Origin: Planctomycetales bacterium
Lineage (GTDB): Bacteria; Planctomycetota; Planctomycetia; Pirellulales; Thermoguttaceae
Assembly (NCBI GenBank): GCA_007122045.1
Contig: SKJM01000354.1
Coordinates: 1 to 8,081 of the forward strand
Direction of reading: 5' to 3'
DNA: 8,081 nucleotides
The translations under genes were made by a program, and so were the position numbers. Numbering within the stretch: the stretch's first letter is position 1; each line of letters starts with the position of its first letter. Of this stretch, positions 1 through 5,548 are shown in pieces. Under the pieces are notes generated by a model. It was not told where the DNA came from. It searched no databases and was given only the letters and a program-made list of their open reading frames with translations.

Positions 1-168
1 CGGGAACTGCTGCTGCGGCTCCATCACGCGGCCGGGCAGGGCGAGAGCGTCACCCTCGGCCCCAAAGAGCACGAACTGCTCGAAGGGCTGCTCGGCCTGA
101 CCGACGCGATTGCCGATCAGGCGGCCGACCGCGACGGGATTGACTGCCTGATACCCATTCAGCGGTAA
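1..168 (+). CDS. C-terminal part of an unrecognised protein
   Basis: Frame 1 is open from the first base to a TAA at 166-168 and gives 55 residues, starting RELLLRLHHAAGQGE and ending DGIDCLIPIQR. The gene begins outside the window, so neither its start nor its domains can be seen. The visible part is probably mostly helical, rich in Leu, Ala, Glu and Asp, with no membrane segment and no catalytic motif that I recognise. GC is about 67% by hand count, clearly above the methyltransferase gene to the right, and third codon positions are mostly G or C, which supports real coding and suggests host-type sequence. It converges on the PIN gene. Function unknown; the reading frame is fairly secure. 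Confidence 0.6.
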   Translation, partial: RELLLRLHHAAGQGESVTLGPKEHELLEGLLGLTDAIADQAADRDGIDCLIPIQR

Positions 169-468
169 GGGCACAGGCTGGCCCCGTTCCGTTGCGAATC
201 CTGCGGAATTCACATTCCCGGGAGTTCTCTGACACCAGTCTCCGGTAATGCCCCCCATTGACTCACGAGCCAGCTTCCACTAGCGTTGGAAGTCGAGTCC
301 GCATCGGTCGATGTGACCGAGGCGCGCCACGAACTGGTCCAAATCACTTCGGTCATGATCCTGGCAAGAGGGATGGGGAGGCAGCTCTGCAGGAAGATAA
401 GCCGACGGAATTGCGGAATACTTGTTCCAGAAAGGCGCTGTTCATGGCCCGCCCTGTCTTCCCTACGG
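169..468. other. Non-coding space between converging genes
   Basis: These 300 bases lie between two stop codons, the left partial gene (+) and the PIN gene (-). Open frames here are short, have no ribosome binding site and overlap one another, so I call none. The only structure seen is a compound stem-loop at 260-299: an inner stem CTTCCA (274-279) with TGGAAG (287-292), and an outer stem GACTC (260-264) with GAGTC (295-299). No T-run follows on either strand, so a terminator role is only a guess. This is also where the left edge of a transferred methyltransferase-PIN segment could lie, but I see no repeat that marks it. Confidence 0.5.
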
Positions 469-1008
469 CTACTTCCAGTAACTGATCCGAAGGGAGACCG
501 GGCTGCCTCTTTCGACCAGCGACGTCGCTGCTGCTTCAATGCGCCTCATGCCTTCATTCTGGTCCATCGTCGCGAGAACAAGGTTGTACTGAGCGGCGAC
601 GGACGCAATGAGCAAGTCGCGTTCATCAATTCCCAGTTCCTTCCCGGTAGTTCGATCCTTTAGTTGTTCGGGCAACCTTTCCTTGTGGCCGCGTTGCTTC
701 GGTGTCGCGTACAGACGCCAGATCTCGGCGCGAAGCTGTGCATACGCTTCGACCGTGTTGTCGTCAATACCGAGATGGAGCGGGTACCGACCGAAGAATG
801 TTCGAACCTGCGCCTGCTGAGCAGGATCCGGATTCGCTGCCGTTGCCATGCCGAATTCAATCTCGGCGATCGCTATGACCGGGAGCATGACGGGTGCATC
901 GCCGAGTGCGCTCAGGTGGCTTTCGATGCCGGCATAGCGCGGATCCGACGGACGTGCTAGCACGGAAATGACGTTGTTATCCAGCAAATAGCCATCGACG
1001 GCGGTCAC
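469..1008 (-). CDS. PIN-domain nuclease, VapC-like
   Basis: A 179-aa protein with the pattern of PIN-domain metal-dependent ribonucleases. Visible: the N-terminal strand with the first acidic residue (LLDNNVIS, D10), the second acidic site (IAIAEIEFGM, E49), and the C-terminal core DLLIASVAAQYNLVLATMDQ with D131 and D149. These match the usual four acidic residues that bind Mg/Mn. It is longer than typical VapC toxins (about 125-145 aa); the extra length includes a charged stretch at about 100-125. The start is GTG at 1008, directly after the TAG of the methyltransferase gene and 8 bases after a GGAGG, so translation is probably coupled. No VapB-like antitoxin gene lies on either side. It could be a toxin, an orphan, or the nuclease partner of the methyltransferase. 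PIN fold well supported; biological role inferred. Confidence 0.85.
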   Translation of the reverse strand: MTAVDGYLLDNNVISVLARPSDPRYAGIESHLSALGDAPVMLPVIAIAEIEFGMATAANPDPAQQAQVRTFFGRYPLHLGIDDNTVEAYAQLRAEIWRLYATPKQRGHKERLPEQLKDRTTGKELGIDERDLLIASVAAQYNLVLATMDQNEGMRRIEAAATSLVERGSPVSLRISYWK

Positions 1009-3543
1009 CTATTCGACCTCCGTTAGGGCGTCGATCAGCGCAGGATCGTCGATCTGAGGGATGTTGTCGAGCAGAAACTTCGGATTGCAGTTGGCGAAAT
1101 CGCTTGTGAGGTACATCCACAACGGGATGCTGGGGCCGAAGTTCGCTGGAAAGTATTCCGTGAACTCGAAGGGCACCCGGCGCTGGTAGCCTCGAAAGAA
1201 GTCTAGTAGCTCGCGCTCAAGGCGCGGGGGAAGGTTGTAAGCCCGCAAGAGTATGGCGTCGATTTCAAGCAGTGCGCGTCTGGCAATGTCAGAGACATCA
1301 GCCGGTTTCAGCCCAGACGAATCATCGCTCCACAGTGCTTGATACGCGTCAACCGCTCGCGAAAGTGACTGTAATTGTGCGGTAGTCAGGTTCGGGACAG
1401 GAATTTGTTGGAAGGTCTTCTTCCGATTATCGAGCTTGTTTTCGCGGCACGCCAAATATGCGTTAGCTACTGGGCCATTCAGAAGGGCGGCAATCACGGT
1501 GATAGGAAGCTGGGCTGCAGGCCAAAGCGCAATGAATCTCTGAGACGAACAACGCCCCTGATCGTCGGCAAAAGCGGCCAACCGCCATGCTCCGCGAGAT
1601 ACCGTTGCTGCGTTGACGAAAACCTTCGGCCTGTCCCACTCGTAGTCGAACGCATTCCCTCTTCGGTCCCCTTTTCTGAATGACAGGTAGTACGTCCTTG
1701 GTGCCTGAAACGCCATCAAGGTCTCATCTTTCGCCTTGTAGAAGCCCTTTCGAAACCCCCGCTTCTCGGTCCTGGAGATGTACTTGTCTTCGGCAAATGG
1801 TGGTTGCCATTCGACGCCACGGTGCAGCGTCGCGATATCGCCAATAGTCGACATTCCTTTGAGGTGCGCCCAAACGTCGGCAAGCGGGGTGACCTTGAAC
1901 GATGCGGCGGCAGCCGGAACGGCCTTGGTTTCTGTCTCCCGCCACGACACTTCATAGTCGGACAAGAATCGTTCACGGTCGCCATCGCGCACATGAGAGA
2001 ACGACACTCGGACTGCCTGATTGTCAGCACTTGGCGATGAAGCGAGCAGAATCGCTGTTTCAATCTGACTCTGAGCGAACACGCGGTCCGGCAACGCAAG
2101 GACTTCAACTTCGCCGAATCGCTTTGCCAGTTGTTCGCGGATGGTCTTGTAGCCCCTTCCATCTAGCAGTTGCCGGGGCAAAACGAAACCCAATGTGCCG
2201 CCCCGCTTGAGCCTCGCTAGGACCCGTGTCAGTAACTCAACCGGTTTCTGGGTCGCACTGAGCCCGGAATAGGTCGCTCGTTCCTCGGGCGTGAACGATC
2301 CAAACGGTGGGTTACACAACACAACGTCCGCTCGTGCAACCGCATTCTCGAACGGTCTGGAATCGAAAACGTCGACCTGCTGCAGATTCCATCCGTTTGG
2401 AAACGGAAAATCCGCGAGCATCAGACACAAGCGACTGATTTCGAGCGCGAACGAGTCTCTTTCGTATCCGGCGAGCGACTTGACGAAATAGCGGTGGCGC
2501 TGCTCCGGATCGATATCGGCCGGCAGTAGGTCTCGCAATCTTTCCAAAGCTGCGACAAGGAATATCCCGTGTCCGGAACACGGCTCGACAATGCGCGGCG
2601 GCTGTCCAACATGTGCCTCGGTCAACATCTTTCCGGCGATGTACCGCGCGACGGCGACGGGCGTGCTGTGGATCCCCAGTTTCTTTCGCGACTGATCGTC
2701 AATCAGCGTGTGCTCGTAAACGTACGCCAGCGATTCGACCGATAGGTTTTCGAAGCTGATGCTGCGCCACAACTGTTCCGCGACGATTTGCCGTGTCCGG
2801 GGATCATCGAGGACGGGTCCGGGTTGATTGTAGTACTTACCAACGCGGGCCAGTACATCGTCAACGTGGTCGAAATCCGTGATTGATCGGAATCGGTTCA
2901 CCCGTCGATCGCACAGGACCTTCGCTGCGAGGAGCCGGAAGACGAGTCGGAACAGCTCCTGCACGTCCGGCTTGCGGCCGGTGGCTCGTTTGTGTGTCTC
3001 CGTCGCCGTGGTGAGCACGTCTTTCAGCAATGCGTCAAGCTTCTCGCGGATGTGCTCCTCGAGCGCTGGAAGCAATCCGAGATCCACGAAATCCAACTGA
3101 CGCGATTGGAGCGTGGTCGAGATATTCTTCGCCCTGAGAATGCTATCGGGTGACCAATCCCCGGCGTTCTGTGCAAACTCGGAACGGATATTGGAAGCCG
3201 CGATCTCCTTCCAGACGCTCGACGAAGCCGCCCCGACCCGCCATTGGCGCACTAGGGTGTCATCGACCTCGAATGCAACGGGAGCCCCAAACGCTCGGTA
3301 CGAGTCGACGATGTTTGTCGGTTGACACTCATGAGCGAGTAGCACGCTAATGCAGGCGGAGTCGAAAGACGGAGGAGTGCGTCCAAACGCCGCGGCCGGG
3401 ACGACCCGCGTTGGAGAATCTGGAGACAGAAAGTCGGTGTACCTGTAGTCTTCAAACAACAACCCCTCTCCGTAACCAGCCGATTTGAGTGCGGTCAGGA
3501 TGGAGCGAAAATTGTTCTCTTGCGCGTTGCTCTTGAAGTCCAT
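1009..3543 (-). CDS. N6-adenine DNA methyltransferase with a TaqI-like specificity region
   Basis: An 844-aa protein expected to methylate adenine N6 in DNA using S-adenosylmethionine. Domains: an N-terminal region of about 1-270 of unknown function; then KLGIHSTPVAVARYIA (288-303, motif X region), SAM-binding motif I IVEPCSGHGIFL (318-329), motif II GYERDSFALEIS (359-370), motif III near DVFD (391-394) and catalytic motif IV NPPF (411-414). About 560-720 resembles target-recognition segments of TaqI/Eco57I-type enzymes, including CRENKLDNRKKTFQQIPVP near its end. A helical tail closes the protein. I see no convincing PD-(D/E)xK nuclease motif, so it may be methylation-only. ATG at 3543 is the only standard start after an in-frame TAG upstream, but no strong ribosome binding site precedes it. 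It is the first gene of an operon with the PIN gene. Methyltransferase class is firm; whether it is a type IIG enzyme, an orphan or a defence component is open. Confidence 0.9.
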   Translation of the reverse strand: MDFKSNAQENNFRSILTALKSAGYGEGLLFEDYRYTDFLSPDSPTRVVPAAAFGRTPPSFDSACISVLLAHECQPTNIVDSYRAFGAPVAFEVDDTLVRQWRVGAASSSVWKEIAASNIRSEFAQNAGDWSPDSILRAKNISTTLQSRQLDFVDLGLLPALEEHIREKLDALLKDVLTTATETHKRATGRKPDVQELFRLVFRLLAAKVLCDRRVNRFRSITDFDHVDDVLARVGKYYNQPGPVLDDPRTRQIVAEQLWRSISFENLSVESLAYVYEHTLIDDQSRKKLGIHSTPVAVARYIAGKMLTEAHVGQPPRIVEPCSGHGIFLVAALERLRDLLPADIDPEQRHRYFVKSLAGYERDSFALEISRLCLMLADFPFPNGWNLQQVDVFDSRPFENAVARADVVLCNPPFGSFTPEERATYSGLSATQKPVELLTRVLARLKRGGTLGFVLPRQLLDGRGYKTIREQLAKRFGEVEVLALPDRVFAQSQIETAILLASSPSADNQAVRVSFSHVRDGDRERFLSDYEVSWRETETKAVPAAAASFKVTPLADVWAHLKGMSTIGDIATLHRGVEWQPPFAEDKYISRTEKRGFRKGFYKAKDETLMAFQAPRTYYLSFRKGDRRGNAFDYEWDRPKVFVNAATVSRGAWRLAAFADDQGRCSSQRFIALWPAAQLPITVIAALLNGPVANAYLACRENKLDNRKKTFQQIPVPNLTTAQLQSLSRAVDAYQALWSDDSSGLKPADVSDIARRALLEIDAILLRAYNLPPRLERELLDFFRGYQRRVPFEFTEYFPANFGPSIPLWMYLTSDFANCNPKFLLDNIPQIDDPALIDALTEVE
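1017..1021 (-). promoter_or_regulatory. Ribosome binding site of the PIN gene
   Basis: GGAGG on the - strand, 8 bases before the GTG start at 1008. It lies inside the last codons of the methyltransferase gene. It decides the GTG start and supports translation of the PIN gene by ribosomes finishing the upstream gene. Confidence 0.75.
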
Positions 3544-3711
3544 GTTGTCTAGGAATCCAGGGAATGGAGGCTTCTGGGCATTCTACAGGGTTCATCGACC
3601 GACCACTTGCTCTGCCAAAGAATAGCTGGAAAAGCTTGTTGGTAACAGTGGTGCCACGCAGAACTTGGGAGGCATAGGGAGGATGGATAGCCGCGAATGC
3701 CGCTGTTCTTG

Positions 3712-3747
3712 GGGGCGTCGCCCCACAGTGGCCGGGGTCGTCGGCCA
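3712..3747. repeat. Two tandem GC-rich hairpins
   Basis: Stem GGGGC (3712-3716) with GCCCC (3720-3724) and a 3-base loop, then TGGCCG (3729-3734) with CGGCCA (3742-3747) and a 7-base loop. They lie about 170-205 bases upstream of the methyltransferase start. They could be part of an RNA leader, an old repeat end, or chance in GC-rich DNA. Confidence 0.3.
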
Positions 3748-4257
3748 GTCGAGACCCGGTGACAATTCCAATTCCAGTCTACTCGCTGTGCGGAAGAGCG
3801 GCCCGCGCCGCGAATGAGGGCATTTGCCCGCAGTGGGGTGAATCCAACTGCCCCGTGAAGGTATGTCTTGAGCGTCATATCACCGGCCCGAACCTGCATC
3901 GGTCCGACACACCGATGCGCCTTAGGCGAATCCCACTAGCAGCCACCCTAGCAGGTGCCGGAGCTGCCGTCCAGGGGCCCGGGCCGCACACTGGCCATAT
4001 CCCGGTCTTGTGCCCCCGCAGAGGGGCCGTGCCACAATCTGCCGCATTTCCGGACCTCGGGCGCGCCGGCGTGATTGGCGAATCCCGGAAGCCGCGGATA
4101 TCGCCCGATTATCTGGCCCCTCTGGCGAGCCGTAGATGGCGTGATTGCCCTTCAGAGTGACCTCGACCGGGCACCCACGTCACCGGCTGAACCACGGCGA
4201 TCATCCGTCTCTTTGCTCGGCGACCCGGTCGCCGCATCTTCCCCATTCCCCCAACTC

Positions 4258-4263
4258 AAGGAG
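4258..4263 (+). promoter_or_regulatory. Ribosome binding site of the SWIM gene
   Basis: AAGGAG ends 7 bases before the ATG at 4271. It chooses this start over an in-frame ATG at 4145, which has no such site. Confidence 0.7.
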
Positions 4264-4270
4264 TCCCAAC

Positions 4271-4447
4271 ATGCGTGATCTCCAAGACGGCGAGTCGGCC
4301 CAGGTGCAAGGATCGGCCCGCACTCCGTACATCCTCAAGAACGTCGGCGGCGTCTACTCCTGCTCCTGCCCGGCCTGGCGGAACCAGTCGCTGCCGATCG
4401 AACGCCGGACCTGCAAACACATCCGGCTTATGCCCAGCTGGGCATAA
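4271..4447 (+). pseudogene. SWIM zinc-finger gene, 5' part, interrupted by the RIT element
   Basis: The frame codes 58 aa: MRDLQDGESAQVQGSAR, then a SWIM finger with C31, C33, C48 and H50 (CSCPAWRN, then TCKHI; a CxC-x14-CxH spacing). SWIM fingers bind DNA or protein. From memory, planctomycetes have proteins with this start that continue into longer domains, in some cases an ATP-dependent DNA ligase; that is recall, not a search result. The frame runs into the element's left-end palindrome at codons 51-52, and TAA (4445-4447) comes from the palindrome. The tail LMPSWA is therefore element-derived. The complete four-ligand finger is kept, so a 58-aa finger peptide could still be made, but the rest of the protein is cut off. 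The continuation should lie beyond 8081, outside the window. Confidence 0.75.
4421..4427 (+). repeat. Left copy of 7-bp direct repeat ATCCGGC, possible crossover core
   Basis: ATCCGGC here (host codons Ile-Arg plus one base) recurs in the same orientation at 8075-8081, at the other outer edge. This fits a core shared by target and element. It is also what the palindrome and inverted repeat would give by themselves, so the meaning is uncertain. Confidence 0.4.
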
Positions 4448-4454
4448 GCCGGAT
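4421..4454. repeat. Perfect 34-bp palindrome at the left end of the element
   Basis: The 17 bases from 4421 to 4437 are the exact reverse complement of 4438-4454, centred on CAG|CTG. Each arm contains the element's end motif, so the centre is a head-to-head pair of copies. The right arm's last 7 bases (GCCGGAT, 4448-4454) are also the first 7 of the 32-bp inverted repeat. The left arm overlaps the last host codons of the SWIM gene. It may be a recombinase binding site with two facing arms, or could form a hairpin in single-stranded DNA or RNA. Confidence 0.9.
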
Positions 4455-4479
4455 TATGCCCAGTTCAGGATTATGCGCA
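4448..4479 (+). repeat. Left terminal inverted repeat of the RIT element
   Basis: Thirty-two bases identical to the reverse complement of 8050-8081. Inside are two direct copies of one motif: CCGGATTATGCCCA (4449-4462) and CAGGATTATGCGCA (4466-4479), offset by 17 bases. Identity stops sharply at 4480. Confidence 0.95.
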
Positions 4480-4488
4480 CCACAGCAT

Positions 4489-4505
4489 CGGGCACCCCGG
4501 TTTTT
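4489..4505 (+). terminator. Possible weak rightward terminator inside the left end
   Basis: CGGG (4489-4492), a 3-base loop and CCCG (4496-4499), then G and five T (4501-4505). The stem is only 4 bp. If real, it would stop transcripts of the SWIM gene from running antisense into the last recombinase gene. An overlapping alternative stem, CATCG (4486-4490) with CGATG (4509-4513), is also possible. Confidence 0.25.
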
Positions 4506-4528
4506 GAGCGATGGTCGTGGCTTTGCAA

Positions 4529-4540
4529 TGCACATAATCA
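4529..4540 (-). repeat. Inner, reversed degenerate copy of the end motif (left)
   Basis: TGCACATAATCA matches TGCGCATAATCC of the right repeat at 10 of 12 positions and faces opposite to the two outer left copies. It lies 49 bases inside the left repeat and overlaps the stop codon of the third recombinase gene. Its counterpart is at 7968-7979. Confidence 0.5.
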
Positions 4541-5548
4541 CAGTTCATCCAGGAACTTCATCAGGGGCTTGGCGGCGGTTCGTCGCTGCTTCGGGACGTG
4601 TGGTGGCTCCAAAAGTGACAGAGCCTGTCGTTTGGATTCCACATCTGCGGCCAAGTACTGATGGGTGGTCTGAATGCTCTCGTGTCCCAGCCAAATTGCG
4701 ATCGTCGAGAGGTCGACGCCCGATTGGAGAAGATGGGTGGCGGTCGTATGGCGAATAGTATGTGGCGACACGCGGACCGATCGCAACGCGGGATGTTTTT
4801 CCGCGGCGCGTGTCACTGCGAGTTGGAGACGCTGTGCGACGCCGGAACGGCTCATTGCCCCCCCACGACCGTTGGGCAGAAGCGGTGAATCGGGAGTCAC
4901 TCCAGCTCGCCGTAGCCAGGGTCGCAGAAGCTTGGTTGTTTGCCGCCACAGCGGTACAGACCGGTGTTTCCGGCCCTTGCCAAGAAGATGAACCGACGCA
5001 TGTGATTCGAGACACACGTTTTTGACCTTTAGGCCGACAAGCTCCGACACTCGTGCTCCGGTGTTGTACAGCAACATCAACAGCAACTGATCCCGCTGAC
5101 CGGTCATCGTGGTAGCGTTCGGCGTGTCCAATACGGCTTGCATCTGGTCACGAGTGAGGTATTTGACAGAACCACGGTCGAAGCGTTTAATCGGAACGGC
5201 GAGCACTCGCTGCGCGACCGGCATCAGCAGTGGATTCGCAGCGGTGGCATGGCGAAGGAATGAGCGGATTGCCGCAAGGCGGGCATTGCGACTACGGGCA
5301 CAGTTACCTCGGGATTTCTCCAGGTCTACCAGAAATGCCAGCACGCGGTCGGCGGTTAGGTCATCCACGCAAAGCTTGTCTGGTTTGAGGTGCCATCGCT
5401 TCTGAAGAAATCGCAATAACAACCGGAAAGCATCGCGGTAGGAACTGATTGTCCGCGGGCTCAAGTCACGCTGGCCGATCAGGTAGGAGTAGAAGTAGGA
5501 TTGAATCGCCGGGCCGAGCGGGATTCTGGGAGTCGATTGATTCCTCAT
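4538..5548 (-). CDS. ritC: Tyrosine recombinase, third gene of the RIT trio
   Basis: A 336-aa site-specific tyrosine recombinase. The N-terminal core-binding (SAM-like) domain is about 10-105 (SPRTISSYRDAFRLLLRFL) and the catalytic domain about 125-310. Catalytic residues visible: R166 (NTGARVSEL), K191 (LLGKGRKHRSVPL), H263 and R266 (SPHTIRHTTATHLLQSG), H289 (WLGHES) and nucleophile Y298 (TTHQYLA), nine residues after H289 as in the other two. The frame is open up to 5635, but ATG at 5548 is preferred: it overlaps the upstream stop as ATGA and has GGAG 6 bases before it. The 29 residues gained from the upstream start look like out-of-frame translation. It is expected to work with the other two recombinases to move the element; the division of labour is not readable from sequence. 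The stop lies 58 bases from the left inverted repeat. Confidence 0.92.
   Translation of the reverse strand: MRNQSTPRIPLGPAIQSYFYSYLIGQRDLSPRTISSYRDAFRLLLRFLQKRWHLKPDKLCVDDLTADRVLAFLVDLEKSRGNCARSRNARLAAIRSFLRHATAANPLLMPVAQRVLAVPIKRFDRGSVKYLTRDQMQAVLDTPNATTMTGQRDQLLLMLLYNTGARVSELVGLKVKNVCLESHASVHLLGKGRKHRSVPLWRQTTKLLRPWLRRAGVTPDSPLLPNGRGGAMSRSGVAQRLQLAVTRAAEKHPALRSVRVSPHTIRHTTATHLLQSGVDLSTIAIWLGHESIQTTHQYLAADVESKRQALSLLEPPHVPKQRRTAAKPLMKFLDEL

Larger units (their letters stand above)
3544..4270. other. Long non-coding stretch between divergent genes
   Basis: About 730 bases upstream of both the methyltransferase gene (-) and the SWIM gene (+), so both promoters should be here, though I cannot pick a convincing -35/-10 pair on either strand. 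The longest open frame (+, 3759-4160) has no ribosome binding site and a low-complexity translation without a recognisable domain; I judge it non-coding. Structures seen: two adjacent hairpins at 3712-3724 and 3729-3747; a small hairpin GCCCC-CGCAGA-GGGGC near 4013-4028; and 10-bp direct repeats GGCGAATCCC (3925-3934, 4077-4086) and GGCGTGATTG (4068-4077, 4138-4147). A decayed gene or the edge of a transferred segment is possible but not shown. Confidence 0.5.

Noticed and set aside
469..1008. Classical VapBC toxin-antitoxin pair
   Set aside because: The gene directly upstream is a large methyltransferase, not a small VapB-like protein, and no small frame with a ribosome binding site lies beside the PIN gene.
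1716..2162. Open frames lying inside the large genes on either strand
   Set aside because: They overlap clearly coding genes in other frames, lack start signals, and their translations have no domain features.
1009..3543. HsdM of a type I restriction system
   Set aside because: No hsdS or hsdR gene follows, and the protein has its own apparent specificity region, more like type II TaqI/Eco57I methyltransferases.
3759..4160. 133-aa open frame on the + strand
   Set aside because: No ribosome binding site, no recognisable domain, Pro/Arg/Gly-rich composition as expected from GC-rich non-coding DNA.
4145..4447. Longer SWIM-gene frame starting at the ATG at 4145
   Set aside because: No ribosome binding site, and the extra 42 residues look random; ATG at 4271 has AAGGAG 7 bases upstream.
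4421..4479. Integron attC site or CRISPR-like repeat array
   Set aside because: No integron integrase-type gene with cassettes and no regularly spaced repeats with unique spacers; the repeats are the two ends of one element.
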